Below, piece by piece: positions 15,770 through 23,772 of a DNA stretch of 64,000 bases. This DNA comes from Acidimicrobiia bacterium (lineage in GTDB: Bacteria; Actinomycetota; Acidimicrobiia; Acidimicrobiales; Bin134). A program made the position numbers and the translations under genes. How positions within the stretch are numbered: the stretch's first letter is position 1; each line of letters opens with the position of its first letter. The notes beneath the pieces are model-generated. The model saw only the letters and a program-made list of their open reading frames with translations, searched no databases and was not told the origin of the DNA. Location: contig JAJECA010000060.1 in the NCBI GenBank assembly GCA_022822265.1, forward strand, positions 124,001 to 188,000, in the 5' to 3' direction.

Positions 15770-16672
15770 CTACTCCTGGTAGTACACCGCCTCGGCGGTG
15801 GCCTCGCCGTCGGTGCCTACTCGGCCATCTCCTGTCATGGCGATGAGATGGGCCAGCACCGAGCGGGCCGCGGGCTCGTGCAGCTCGGGGGCCACGTCGG
15901 CGTACATCACCGCAACCATCTCTGTGATGGTCTGCGGCCCGGTGGCCAGGCACTCCAGGATTTGGCGTTCCCGGTCCAGGCGGTGGGCATAGAGGGCTTC
16001 CACAAGAGCTTGGGGCTTGGTGACCGGCGGGCCGTGGGTGGGCCAGTACACCCGGTCGTCGGGGGAGTCGGCCAAGAGCCGCAGGCTGGCCAGGTAGTCG
16101 GTCATGTCGCCGTCGGGTGGGGGGACGATGGTGGTGGACCAGCCCATGATGTGATCACCGGTGAACACGCCGGCCGCTTCCCGCCAGCGGTAGGCGATGT
16201 GGTTGGAGATGTGGCCGGGGGTGTACAGGCACTCGAAGCTCCAACCCGGTCCCTCCACCACATCCCGGTGGACCACTGCCGCGTCAGGTACGAACTGGAG
16301 ATCGCCCCTCTCTTCGCTCTTGCCATCGTCGTCATCAGCAGGTGGATGGGGACCGAACCCATAGGCAGGGGCGCCGGTGGCCTCGGCCACCGCCTGTGAC
16401 GCGGGGGAGTGGTCACGGTGAGTGTGGGTTATGAGCAGGGCCTCCACCTGCTCGCCGTCCACCGCGGCCAGGACGGCTTCGATGTGATCGGCGTCGTCGG
16501 GGCCGGGATCGACTATTGCCACCCGACTCTGTCCAACGATGTAGGTGCCGGTGCCCCGGTAGGTGAACTTGCCCGGGTTGTTGGCCACCACCCGGCGCAG
16601 GCCAGGGGCCATCTCCACCACCGCGCCGTAGTCCACCTCCGGCTCGGTCACAAACGGGATGCTCACCGCCAC
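15770..16672 (-). CDS. Metallo-beta-lactamase-fold hydrolase (LACTB2/glyoxalase II-like)
   Basis: The 300-residue protein carries the MBL zinc motif THTHRDHSP near residue 80, further metal ligands in TPGHISNH and FTGDHIMGW, and a C-terminal winged-helix-like segment typical of LACTB2-type hydrolases. Substrates in this group include acyl-thioesters, hydroxyacyl-glutathione analogues and RNA. GTG 16672 is chosen because GGGAGAG (complement of 16680-16686) lies 7 bases upstream. Longer frames would run through the preceding SDR gene, whose stop is at 16693. It is probably co-transcribed with that SDR, and a thioesterase role is plausible. Confidence 0.85.
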   Translation of the reverse strand: MAVSIPFVTEPEVDYGAVVEMAPGLRRVVANNPGKFTYRGTGTYIVGQSRVAIVDPGPDDADHIEAVLAAVDGEQVEALLITHTHRDHSPASQAVAEATGAPAYGFGPHPPADDDDGKSEERGDLQFVPDAAVVHRDVVEGPGWSFECLYTPGHISNHIAYRWREAAGVFTGDHIMGWSTTIVPPPDGDMTDYLASLRLLADSPDDRVYWPTHGPPVTKPQALVEALYAHRLDRERQILECLATGPQTITEMVAVMYADVAPELHEPAARSVLAHLIAMTGDGRVGTDGEATAEAVYYQE

Positions 16673-16692
16673 TGTGGGGCTCTCCCGACCGG

Positions 16693-17481
16693 TCAGGCGT
16701 CCTCGGCGGCCACCTCGCCGGTGGATACGCCCAGATAAGCCGGCTTCTCCCCCCCGCCGTGAACCTTTATGTTGGCCCCCGACATCCAACGGGCCATGGG
16801 CGAGGCCAAGAACAGGCACACGTCGGCCACGTCGTCGGGCTGGCCCATGCGGCCCAAAGCGATGGTCTCGCCCACCGCGGCGATTCCCGCCTCGTCGCCG
16901 TAGTAGAGGTGGGCGTCTTCGGTCACAATCAGCCCGACGGTCACGGTCAGAACCCGGATCTTGGGCCCCCACTCCACCGCCAGCGTTTCGCTCAGGTTCA
17001 ACAGTCCGGCCTTGGCCGCCCCGTAGGCGATCCCCATGGGGTTGGGCCGGATGCCCGACACCGACGAGATGTTGAGGATCACCCCGCCGCTGTCCTGGCT
17101 CTGCATCACCGGATACACGGCCTGGCTGAACGCCATCGGGGCCATCAGGTTCAAGGCCACGATCTTCTCGTTGAACCGGGGCGACACCGTGGCCGATTCG
17201 GCCGGGGGAGCGCCGCCGGCGTTGTTGATGAGGGTGTCGACCCGCCCGGTGTGTTCCACGGCGGCCTCCACCACGCCAGCGATCTGCTCGGGATCCCGCA
17301 CGTCGGCGGCCACGAACCGCGCCTCACGGCCTTCGGCGGTCACCGGCTCCTCCGGCGGGCGGCGGGCGCAGATCACCACATCGGCGCCCGCAGCCAGGAA
17401 GCGGGTGGCCATTCCCCGGCCCAGCCCCTTGGTGCCGCCGGTGATGATGGCGGTCTTGCCGGTGAAATCGAGGTCATCCAT
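16693..17481 (-). CDS. SDR-family oxidoreductase, IpdF-like
   Basis: The 262-residue SDR has IITGGTKGLGRGMA near residue 12, CARRPPEEP after the second strand, LINNAGGAPP, Ser in ISSVSG and the catalytic AYGAAK. It sits divergent from ipdA with 104 bases between them. Its length and the GGTKGLGRGMATRFLAAGADV opening fit what I recall of IpdF (Rv3559c), a HIP-pathway hydroxyacyl-CoA dehydrogenase, but I have not aligned it. The minus-strand promoter is unclear: CACACT, part of an 11-base direct repeat, lies 7 bases upstream. A generic FabG-type role is the alternative. Confidence 0.8.
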   Translation of the reverse strand: MDDLDFTGKTAIITGGTKGLGRGMATRFLAAGADVVICARRPPEEPVTAEGREARFVAADVRDPEQIAGVVEAAVEHTGRVDTLINNAGGAPPAESATVSPRFNEKIVALNLMAPMAFSQAVYPVMQSQDSGGVILNISSVSGIRPNPMGIAYGAAKAGLLNLSETLAVEWGPKIRVLTVTVGLIVTEDAHLYYGDEAGIAAVGETIALGRMGQPDDVADVCLFLASPMARWMSGANIKVHGGGEKPAYLGVSTGEVAAEDA

Positions 17482-17483
17482 TG

Positions 17484-17494
17484 CTGCCAGTGTG
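17484..17494. repeat. 11-base direct repeat CTGCCAGTGTG, copy 1
   Basis: This copy lies just upstream of the IpdF-like SDR start and overlaps its presumed -10. The second, identical copy is 57 bases away in the same divergent spacer. It could be a regulator site; that is inference. Confidence 0.45.
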
Positions 17495-17540
17495 CCCTAT
17501 GGGGGCTGCTGCGAACATCCCCACGCCCAAGGAGGCTGTT

Positions 17541-17551
17541 CTGCCAGTGTG
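17541..17551. repeat. 11-base direct repeat CTGCCAGTGTG, copy 2
   Basis: Identical to copy 1 and placed about 22 bases upstream of the ipdA -10 hexamer, roughly where a -35 or an activator site would lie. Confidence 0.45.
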
Positions 17552-17572
17552 GGCCGGGTCACAGGCGCGGGC

Positions 17573-17578
17573 TATCGT
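17573..17578 (+). promoter_or_regulatory. -10 hexamer TATCGT, leaderless promoter of the ipdABC unit
   Basis: TATCGT ends 7 bases before ATG 17586 and no ribosome-binding site is present. This supports ATG 17586 over a longer frame starting at 17481. Confidence 0.55.
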
Positions 17579-17585
17579 CGCCGCC

Positions 17586-18440
17586 ATGGTCGACAAGCGG
17601 ATGACCGAAGACGAGGTCGTCTCCGAGCTGAAAGACGGGATGACCATTGGCATCGGTGGCTGGGGTTCCCGGCGCAAGCCCATGTCGCTGGTGCGGGCGA
17701 TATTGCGCTCCGACCTGAAGGACCTCACCGTGGTGGCCTACGGGGGGCCCGACATCGGGCTGCTGTGCGCGGCGGGCAAGGTGCGCCGAGCGGTGTACGG
17801 GTTTGTATCGCTGGACTCCATCCCGCTGGAGCCCCACTTCCGCCAGGCTCGCCAGAGCGGGGCCATCGAGTTCACCGAACTGGACGAAGGCGCCTTCTAC
17901 CTGGGGCTTCTGGCCGCCTCACACCGGGTTCCGTTCTATCCCACCAGGGCAGGTCTGGGCTCCGACATGCTGAAGATGAACCCCGAGTTGCGCACGGTGA
18001 CCTCGCCCTATGAAGACGGGGAGGAGCTGGTGGCCATCCCCGCCTTCAAGCTTGATGCCGCGTTGATCCACATGAACCGGGCCGACGCCGCCGGCAACGG
18101 CCAGTTCTTGGGGCCCGACCTGTATTTCGACGACCTGTTCGCCATGGCCGCCGACAAGACCTACCTGAGCACCGAGAAGATCGTGCCCACCGAGAGCCTT
18201 CTCGACGAGGGATCGGTACACACGCTGCGCATCCAGCGCATCTTCACCGACGGCGTGGTGGAGGCCCCCCAGGGGGCGCACTTCACCGAGTGCCCACCCG
18301 ACTACGGGCGCGACGAGGCCTTCCAGCGGGAGTACGCTGCCACCGCCCGCGACCCCGAGGCGTGGGAGGCGTTCCGCTCCACCTACCTCGAAGCTCCCTC
18401 CCATGCGGAGTACCTGAAGGCGCTGGAGGCCCGGGCATGA
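17586..18440 (+). CDS. ipdA: IpdA-like subunit of the steroid CD-ring hydrolase (CoA-transferase family I)
   Basis: The 284-residue protein belongs to the alpha-subunit family of family I CoA-transferases. The blocks GMTIGI-GWGSRRKPM, LVRAILRSDLKDLTVV, YGGPDIGLLCAAGKVRR and AGLGSD match my recollection of M. tuberculosis IpdA (Rv3551). IpdAB does not transfer CoA: it hydrolytically opens the last steroid ring of COCHEA-CoA during HIP degradation. Partner ipdB follows with a 4-base overlap and ipdC after that, the mycobacterial order. The start at ATG 17586 is set by the leaderless promoter. The gene assignment is strong for a sequence-only call. Confidence 0.9.
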   Translation: MVDKRMTEDEVVSELKDGMTIGIGGWGSRRKPMSLVRAILRSDLKDLTVVAYGGPDIGLLCAAGKVRRAVYGFVSLDSIPLEPHFRQARQSGAIEFTELDEGAFYLGLLAASHRVPFYPTRAGLGSDMLKMNPELRTVTSPYEDGEELVAIPAFKLDAALIHMNRADAAGNGQFLGPDLYFDDLFAMAADKTYLSTEKIVPTESLLDEGSVHTLRIQRIFTDGVVEAPQGAHFTECPPDYGRDEAFQREYAATARDPEAWEAFRSTYLEAPSHAEYLKALEARA

Positions 18441-19204
18441 GCAGCATCGCCGAAGCAACCATCGACGAGATCTGCGTGGTGGCCTGCGCCGAGGCCTTCC
18501 GGGGTGACGGCGAGATCCTGTGCAACCCCATCGGAACCGTCCCCATTGTGGGCGGTCGCCTGGCCCGGGCCACCTTCGAGTCCGACTTGGTGTACACCGA
18601 CACGGTGGCGGTGCTGCCCGCCAACAACTTCCCGGTGGGAAATCCCGACGCCCCCAAGGTGGTGGAGTCGTGGGTGCCGTACCGCACCGTGTTCGACATC
18701 GTGTGGTCGGGCAAGCGCCATGTGTTGATGGGGGCCAGCCAGATCGACCAGTGGGGCAACCAGAACATCGCCGCCATCGGCGACTTCCGCCAGCCCAAGG
18801 CCCAGCTCCTCGGCCTGCGGGGCGCCCCGGGCAACCTGGTCAACCACACCACCAGCTACTGGGTGCCCAACCACTCCACCCGCTCGTTCGTGGCGTCGGT
18901 AGACGTGGTGTCGGGGCCGGGCTACGACCGGATGCGGGAGCTGGGCTCGCCGAGCAACCGCTTCCACGAGGTGCGCCGGGTGGTGTCCAACCTCGGGGTA
19001 TTCGACTTCCAGACCGACGACAACCGCATGAGGGTCGCCTCGGTCCACCCCGGCGTGACCGTGGAGCAGGTGATCGAGGCCACGGCATTCGAGCTGTTCG
19101 GCACCGACGACGTAGTCGAGACTCGGCTGCCCAGCGACGAGGAGCTACACCTGATCCGCGAGGTGCTCGATCCCGGCGGCGCTCGCAAAGCCGAGTTCCG
19201 CTGA
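18437..19204 (+). CDS. ipdB: IpdB-like subunit of the steroid CD-ring hydrolase
   Basis: The 255-residue beta-subunit homologue has VACAEAFRGDGEIL, GKRHVLMGASQIDQWGNQN, GLRGAPGNLVNH and the RVVSNLGVFDF and HPGVTVEQV blocks near the C-terminus. These follow M. tuberculosis IpdB (Rv3552) as I remember it. Together with IpdA it should form the heterotetrameric hydrolase that cleaves the remaining cyclohexene ring in cholesterol CD-ring catabolism. ATG 18437 overlaps the ipdA stop (ATGA). A gap of only 7 bases leads to ipdC. Confidence 0.9.
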   Translation: MSSIAEATIDEICVVACAEAFRGDGEILCNPIGTVPIVGGRLARATFESDLVYTDTVAVLPANNFPVGNPDAPKVVESWVPYRTVFDIVWSGKRHVLMGASQIDQWGNQNIAAIGDFRQPKAQLLGLRGAPGNLVNHTTSYWVPNHSTRSFVASVDVVSGPGYDRMRELGSPSNRFHEVRRVVSNLGVFDFQTDDNRMRVASVHPGVTVEQVIEATAFELFGTDDVVETRLPSDEELHLIREVLDPGGARKAEFR

Positions 19205-19211
19205 GCACTTG

Positions 19212-20294
19212 ATGGCTGTAGATCCCCGACTCCAGACCCGGGTGTGCCAGCTGTTCGGGGTGGAGTACCCCATCGTCCAGACCGGAATGGGCTGGGTGTC
19301 AGGAGCCCGACTGACCGCGGCCACCTCCAACGCCGGCGGCCTGGGCATCATTGCCGCCGCGCCCCTCACCTTTGATCAGATGGTCGAGACCATCGACACA
19401 GTGGCCGATGCCACCGACCGGCCCTTCGGCGTGAACCTCCGCACCGATGCCGCCGACATCGACCGCCGGGTGGACCACATCATCGCCGCGCAGATCCCGG
19501 TGGCAAGCTTCGCCCAAGCTCCCGGCGAGGCCATTGTCAAGAAGCTGAAGGACGCCGGAGTGGTGGTAGTGCCCACCATCGGCGCGCCCCGCCACGCGGA
19601 GAAGGTGGCCGCTTGGGGGGTCGACGCGGTGATCGCCCAGGGGGCCGAGGGCGGAGGCCACACCGGCCCCATTGCCACATCTTTGCTGCTGCCCGCGGTC
19701 GTCGACACGGTGGACATCCCGATCATCGCCGCCGGCGGCATGGTGGACGGCCGCTCGCTGGCCGCGGCCCTGGCCTTCGGGGCCGACGGCGTGGCCATGG
19801 GCACCCGATTCCTTCTGTCGTCCGACAGCGATGTGCCCGACCACGTGAAGGCCGTGTATCTCGACACCAAGCTCACCGGCACGGTGGTCACCACCGCGGT
19901 GGACGGCGTGCCCCAGCGGGTGATCAACACCAGTGTGATCTCCCGGCTGGAGCGCTCGGGACCGCTGTCGTTCATCCGGGCCGCCCGCAATGCGCTGAAG
20001 TTCCGAGCCCTCACCGGGGTGGGCTACCGCCAGCTCCTGTCCGAGGGCTTGGCCATGCGCCGCAGCCTGAACCTCACCTGGGCGCAGATGGCCATGGCGG
20101 CCAACGCTCCCATGATGACCAAGGCCGCCATGGTCGACGGCCACCCCGAGGTCGGCATCCTGCCCACCGGCCAAGTGGTGGGCAGCATCGATGCCCTCCC
20201 CAGCTGTCAGGAGATCATCGACTCCGTCGTTGCCGAAGCCACCGAAGTGCTGGACCGTCTGGCCGGTTCGGGCCCAACGTCCAGCAATCCGTAG
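19212..20294 (+). CDS. ipdC: Nitronate monooxygenase-family flavoprotein, IpdC-like
   Basis: The 360-residue TIM-barrel flavoprotein of the NMO/2-nitropropane dioxygenase family shows YPIVQTGMGW at the first strand, NAGGLGII, a GAEGGGHTG flavin-phosphate loop, and IIAAGGMVDGRSLAAALAFGADGVAMGTRF. By context (directly after ipdAB) it is IpdC, the flavin-dependent enzyme that introduces a double bond in 5-OH-HIC-CoA in the HIP pathway. Start ATG 19212 is preferred to the TTG immediately before it. An ordinary nitronate monooxygenase is the alternative, but the neighbourhood argues for IpdC. Confidence 0.85.
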   Translation: MAVDPRLQTRVCQLFGVEYPIVQTGMGWVSGARLTAATSNAGGLGIIAAAPLTFDQMVETIDTVADATDRPFGVNLRTDAADIDRRVDHIIAAQIPVASFAQAPGEAIVKKLKDAGVVVVPTIGAPRHAEKVAAWGVDAVIAQGAEGGGHTGPIATSLLLPAVVDTVDIPIIAAGGMVDGRSLAAALAFGADGVAMGTRFLLSSDSDVPDHVKAVYLDTKLTGTVVTTAVDGVPQRVINTSVISRLERSGPLSFIRAARNALKFRALTGVGYRQLLSEGLAMRRSLNLTWAQMAMAANAPMMTKAAMVDGHPEVGILPTGQVVGSIDALPSCQEIIDSVVAEATEVLDRLAGSGPTSSNP

Positions 20295-20297
20295 AGT
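20292..20297 (+). promoter_or_regulatory. -10 hexamer TAGAGT overlapping the ipdC stop
   Basis: TAGAGT begins on the ipdC TAG stop and ends 9 bases before ATG 20307. It could give a separate leaderless transcript for the acyl-CoA dehydrogenase pair, in addition to read-through from ipdABC. Confidence 0.4.
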
Positions 20298-20306
20298 TCT
20301 GCGCTG

Positions 20307-21449
20307 ATGGATCTGTCGTTCACCCCGGCGGAAGAGGAGTTTCGGGACGAGGCCCGTACTTGGCTGGCCGAGAACGTGCCCGCCGAGCCGCTGGCCTCAA
20401 TGGACACCCCGGACGGCTTCGAGGAGCACCGGGCGTGGGAGCACATCTTGTTCGACGCCGGCTGGGCGGTGGTGTCGTGGCCCGAGCGCTTCGGCGGCCG
20501 GGAGGCGTCGCTGGTGGAGTGGCTGATCTTCGAGGAGGAGTATTGGGCGTCAGGTGCGCCCGGGCGGGTCTCGTCCAACGGGGTGAGTCTCTTGGCCCCC
20601 ACCGTCTTCGACTTTGGCACCTCTGAGCAGCAGGACCGCTTCCTGCGGCCTATGGCCCGGGGCGACGAGATCTGGGCTCAGGGCTGGTCGGAGCCTGACG
20701 CTGGCTCCGATCTGGCCGGGATCAAGACCAAGGCGCAGCGCGACGGCGAGCACTTCGTGATCGAGGGGCAGAAGACCTGGTGCTCCCGAGGTGCTTTCGC
20801 CGACTGGTTCTTCTGTTTGGTGCGCACCGACCCCGATTCCGAGCGTCACGCCGGACTCAGTTATTTGCTGGTTCCGGCCGATACCGAGGGACTCGAGGCC
20901 CGGGCCATCGGCCGCCTGGACGGCGAGCCCGGTTTTGCCGAGCTGTTCTTCGACGGCGCCCGGGTACACGAGCGCTACCTGCTGGGCGGCGAGGGCGAGG
21001 GCTGGGCCGTGGCTATGGCCACTACCGGCAGTGAGCGGGGGCTGAACCTGCGGGCGCCGGGCCGGTTTATGGCCGCGGCCGACCGGCTAGTTGACCTGTA
21101 CAAGGAGCTGGCCGACAGCCGGGGCCCCGATCTGGACCGCCGCGATCAAGTGGTGAGCGCCTGGATGGGTTCCCAGGCCTACCGCTGGCAGACATACGCC
21201 ACTGAGGCCCGCTTGCGGGGCGGCGCCCCCATCGGCTCGGAGGCCAGCTTCATGAAAGTGCTGTGGTCGGAGCTGGATGTGGAGCTGCACGCCACCGCGC
21301 TGCGGTTGCTGGGCCGCGACGGGGAGCGGGCCGACAGCTCGTGGATGGACGGCTATGTGTTCGCACTGTCCGGCCCGATTTACGCCGGCACCAACGAGAT
21401 CCAGAGGAACATAATCTCCGAGCGAGTCCTAGGACTCCCGAGGCGGTAG
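20307..21449 (+). CDS. Acyl-CoA dehydrogenase, large (alpha) subunit, FadE31-like
   Basis: The 380-residue flavoprotein of the ACAD family has FAD/substrate blocks WAQGWSEPDAGSDLAG (about 124-138) and IEGQKTWCSR (about 152-161). A probable catalytic Glu243 lies in GSERG, and the C-terminal signature IYAGTNEIQRNII is present; the usual Glu of YEGT is Ala, as expected when the base is at the other position. The N-terminal half and HRAWEHILFDAGW block resemble M. tuberculosis FadE31 (Rv3562) as recalled. A small-subunit partner follows 4 bases later, giving the alpha2beta2 arrangement of steroid-type ACADs. It is expected to desaturate a CD-ring-derived acyl-CoA. Confidence 0.9.
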   Translation: MDLSFTPAEEEFRDEARTWLAENVPAEPLASMDTPDGFEEHRAWEHILFDAGWAVVSWPERFGGREASLVEWLIFEEEYWASGAPGRVSSNGVSLLAPTVFDFGTSEQQDRFLRPMARGDEIWAQGWSEPDAGSDLAGIKTKAQRDGEHFVIEGQKTWCSRGAFADWFFCLVRTDPDSERHAGLSYLLVPADTEGLEARAIGRLDGEPGFAELFFDGARVHERYLLGGEGEGWAVAMATTGSERGLNLRAPGRFMAAADRLVDLYKELADSRGPDLDRRDQVVSAWMGSQAYRWQTYATEARLRGGAPIGSEASFMKVLWSELDVELHATALRLLGRDGERADSSWMDGYVFALSGPIYAGTNEIQRNIISERVLGLPRR

Positions 21450-21453
21450 TCAC

Positions 21454-22434
21454 ATGGATTTCTCGTTCAGCGACGATCAGATCATGTTCCAGGAGGCGGT
21501 GCGCGACCTTTTGGCCAACGAGTGTCCACCCGAAGTGGTGAGAGAGGCCTGGGAGAACGACACCGGCCGAACCGACGGCCTGTGGGGGGCGCTGGCCGAG
21601 ATGGGCGTGGTGGGCATGACCGCCCCTGAGTCGGCTGGCGGATTGGGGATGGACGAGACCGACCTGGTGCTGCTACTGGAGGAGGCCGGACGGGCTGCGT
21701 TGCCCGAGCCCCTGCTGGAGCACACCGCAGTGGGCATTCCCACCCTGGCCGAGGCGGGCGGCGCCATTGCCGAAGCCTGGTTGGAGCAGGCCGTAGCAGG
21801 GGAGGCAACCCTGGGCGCGGGCGCCGATGGGGGCTATGCGGTAGGGGCGGCGACCAGCGATTTGGTGCTGCTCATCGGCGATGAGATCCGGGCCGTGCCG
21901 GTAGCAGGAGCGTCGCTGGTCGAGCATCAGTCGGTGGACTGGTCCCGTCGCCTGTTCGAGGTGGACGGCGATGAGGTGGTGCTCGATGCCGATCCTGGGC
22001 TGGCCTTCGACCGGGCCGCTGGAGCCGCTTCCGCCCAGTGCGTGGGGGTTGCCCAGCACTTGCTGGACGCCACCGTGGAGTACGTGGCTCAGCGCTATCA
22101 GTTCGGCAAGCCGGTGGGCAGCTACCAGGCGGTCAAGCACCACCTGGCCAATGCCGCCCTGAAGATCGAGTTCGCCCGCCCCGCGGCCCGCCATGCCGCC
22201 TGGTGCATCGCCGCCGGCGATCCCGACCGCAGCCGGGATGTATCGCTGGCCAAGGTTTTGGCCTCCGAAGCGGTGGACCTGGCCGCCCGCACCGCCCTCC
22301 AGTGCCACGGTGCCATCGGCTACACCTTCGAATACGACCTGCATCTGTGGATGAAGCGGGGCTGGGCCCTGTCAGCCGCGTGGGGCGACGCCGCTTGGCA
22401 CCGGAACCGAATCGCCGCCGCCCTGGGCATCTGA
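21454..22434 (+). CDS. Acyl-CoA dehydrogenase, small (beta) subunit, FadE32/33-like
   Basis: The 326-residue ACAD homologue is shorter than canonical members because of a reduced middle domain (about residues 115-190). It keeps the helical C-terminal domain with RYQFGKPVGSYQAVKH and CHGAIGYTFEYDLHLWMKR. It follows the alpha subunit with a 4-base gap and should complete an alpha2beta2 heterotetramer in which FAD lies at the interface. Mycobacterial counterparts are FadE32/FadE33 (IpdE2). By itself it lacks the SEPxAGSD flavin block, so it is unlikely to be active alone. Confidence 0.88.
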   Translation: MDFSFSDDQIMFQEAVRDLLANECPPEVVREAWENDTGRTDGLWGALAEMGVVGMTAPESAGGLGMDETDLVLLLEEAGRAALPEPLLEHTAVGIPTLAEAGGAIAEAWLEQAVAGEATLGAGADGGYAVGAATSDLVLLIGDEIRAVPVAGASLVEHQSVDWSRRLFEVDGDEVVLDADPGLAFDRAAGAASAQCVGVAQHLLDATVEYVAQRYQFGKPVGSYQAVKHHLANAALKIEFARPAARHAAWCIAAGDPDRSRDVSLAKVLASEAVDLAARTALQCHGAIGYTFEYDLHLWMKRGWALSAAWGDAAWHRNRIAAALGI

Positions 22435-22487
22435 ACTGAGCGCCACCCCCGTTATGGCCCTATCGGTTGGAGCCGCCCGCTCTGGAG

Positions 22488-22493
22488 TAGCGT
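22488..22493 (+). promoter_or_regulatory. -10 hexamer TAGCGT deciding the ATG start at 22501
   Basis: TAGCGT ends 7 bases before ATG 22501. The in-frame GTG at 22492 lies inside the hexamer and so cannot be the start of a transcript made from this promoter. Confidence 0.5.
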
Positions 22494-22500
22494 GGCGGAG

Positions 22501-23310
22501 ATGAGCACTGAGGGGGCCATTGCGGTGTCTGAGCGTCCCGCCGAGTCGGGCCAGCCCCTATTGGCTGTAGAGGGGGTCACCGTTCGCTTCGGCGGCGTGG
22601 TGGCGGTGGACAACGTGTCTATGTCGGTGCCACCCGGGCAGGTCAGAGGGCTCATCGGGCCCAATGGCGCAGGCAAGACAACCCTGTTCGACAGCATCAC
22701 CGGGGTGAACACTCCGTCAGCCGGGTCCATCCGACTGGAGGGGGAGGAGCTGACCGGCCGGCCGGCCACCACACGAGCCCGTATGGGCATCCGCCGCACC
22801 TTCCAGCGCCAGCAGCCCTTCGGCTGGCTGTCGGTGGCCGACAACGTGCTGTCGGCTTTGGAATGGGAAGGGGGCGGCGGCGGCATTACCGCTGATCTGT
22901 TTGCCCTGCCCGCCCGTCGCCGCATTGAAGCAGAGCGGCGCGAGCGGGTCGACGAGGTGCTGGAGCTGTGCGGGCTCACCGATATCAAGGACACCCCCGC
23001 AGGGGAGCTGCCCATTGCCCGAGCTCGCATGGTGGAGCTGGGCCGGGCCATCGTGTCCCGCCCCAAATTGCTGTTGCTGGACGAGCCCACCTCGGGCATC
23101 GAGCACGATGAGGCCGAACAGCTCGGACAGATCATCCAGACCATACGGGCCGAAGACCATTGCTCGGTGCTGCTGGTGGAGCACGACGTGGCCTTCGTGA
23201 TGGCGCAGTGCGACCTGATCACGGTATTGAACCTGGGCCAGGTGATCGGCGAGGGCTCACCCGAGGAAGTCCGCAACAACTCGGCCGTGCGCGACGCGTA
23301 TCTGGGCTAG
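22501..23310 (+). CDS. ABC transporter ATP-binding protein, LivG-like, orphan
   Basis: The 269-residue ATPase of the branched-chain amino-acid (LivG) type has Walker A GPNGAGKTT (about residues 54-62), the Q-loop in RRTFQRQQPF, Walker B LLLLDEPTSG and the switch His in LLVEHD. The signature motif, normally LSGGQ or LSYGQ, is replaced by ELPIARARMVELGRAI, and the D-loop that follows Walker B is IEHDE. No permease, second ATPase or binding protein lies nearby. It is in the gap between two steroid-type ACAD pairs. It may serve an uptake system encoded elsewhere, or have a non-transport role. ATG 22501 is chosen from the promoter position. Confidence 0.82.
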   Translation: MSTEGAIAVSERPAESGQPLLAVEGVTVRFGGVVAVDNVSMSVPPGQVRGLIGPNGAGKTTLFDSITGVNTPSAGSIRLEGEELTGRPATTRARMGIRRTFQRQQPFGWLSVADNVLSALEWEGGGGGITADLFALPARRRIEAERRERVDEVLELCGLTDIKDTPAGELPIARARMVELGRAIVSRPKLLLLDEPTSGIEHDEAEQLGQIIQTIRAEDHCSVLLVEHDVAFVMAQCDLITVLNLGQVIGEGSPEEVRNNSAVRDAYLG

Positions 23311-23322
23311 CAGTAGGCGGTC

Positions 23323-23772
23323 ATGCAGACTCTCTCATCCTCCACTTCTATTGCGGCTCCTCGAGAGATCGCTTGGGAGGTAATGACCAGCCACGAGCTC
23401 TATGCCCGATGGACGCCCGCTTCCCGGGTCGACCTGGAAATCGAGGGATCGCCCGAACCCAACGGCGTGGGGGCGGTTAGGGCGTTCCGCACCGGCCCGG
23501 TGAGCACTCGTGAGGAGGTCACCGTTTTCGAGCCACCCCATCGCATGGTCTATCGGGTGCTGAGCGCGCCGCTGCCCATACGAAACTACCGCTCCGAAAT
23601 GATCTTGGTGAGCGACGAGGGGGGCGAAAGCTGCCAGCTTCACTGGGATTCCTGGTTCGACGTAATCATTCCTCTGACCGGCGGGATTTTGCGAAATTTC
23701 ATGGCGTCGGCAGTGGCGAAGATGGCTGCCGGCATCGCCGAGGAGGCTCAGAACCGAGCCCAATCGGCGTGA
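23323..23772 (+). CDS. SRPBCC (START/Bet v1-like) protein
   Basis: The 149-residue protein starts with the first-strand pattern of the SRPBCC/polyketide-cyclase fold (SSSTSIAAPREIAWEVM). The expected WTP turn, a REEVTVFEPPHRMVYRV strand pair and a long C-terminal helix follow. Such proteins bind hydrophobic ligands (lipids, polyketides, steroids). The following thioesterase gene begins in its stop codon (4-base overlap), so they are co-translated. A lipid- or steroid-binding role fits the neighbours but is inference. Confidence 0.82.
   Translation: MQTLSSSTSIAAPREIAWEVMTSHELYARWTPASRVDLEIEGSPEPNGVGAVRAFRTGPVSTREEVTVFEPPHRMVYRVLSAPLPIRNYRSEMILVSDEGGESCQLHWDSWFDVIIPLTGGILRNFMASAVAKMAAGIAEEAQNRAQSA

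Noticed and set aside
17482-17585. KstR2-type operator in the ipdA upstream region
   Set aside because: I looked for a palindrome with CAAG and CTTG half-sites and found none; only the CTGCCAGTGTG direct repeats are present.
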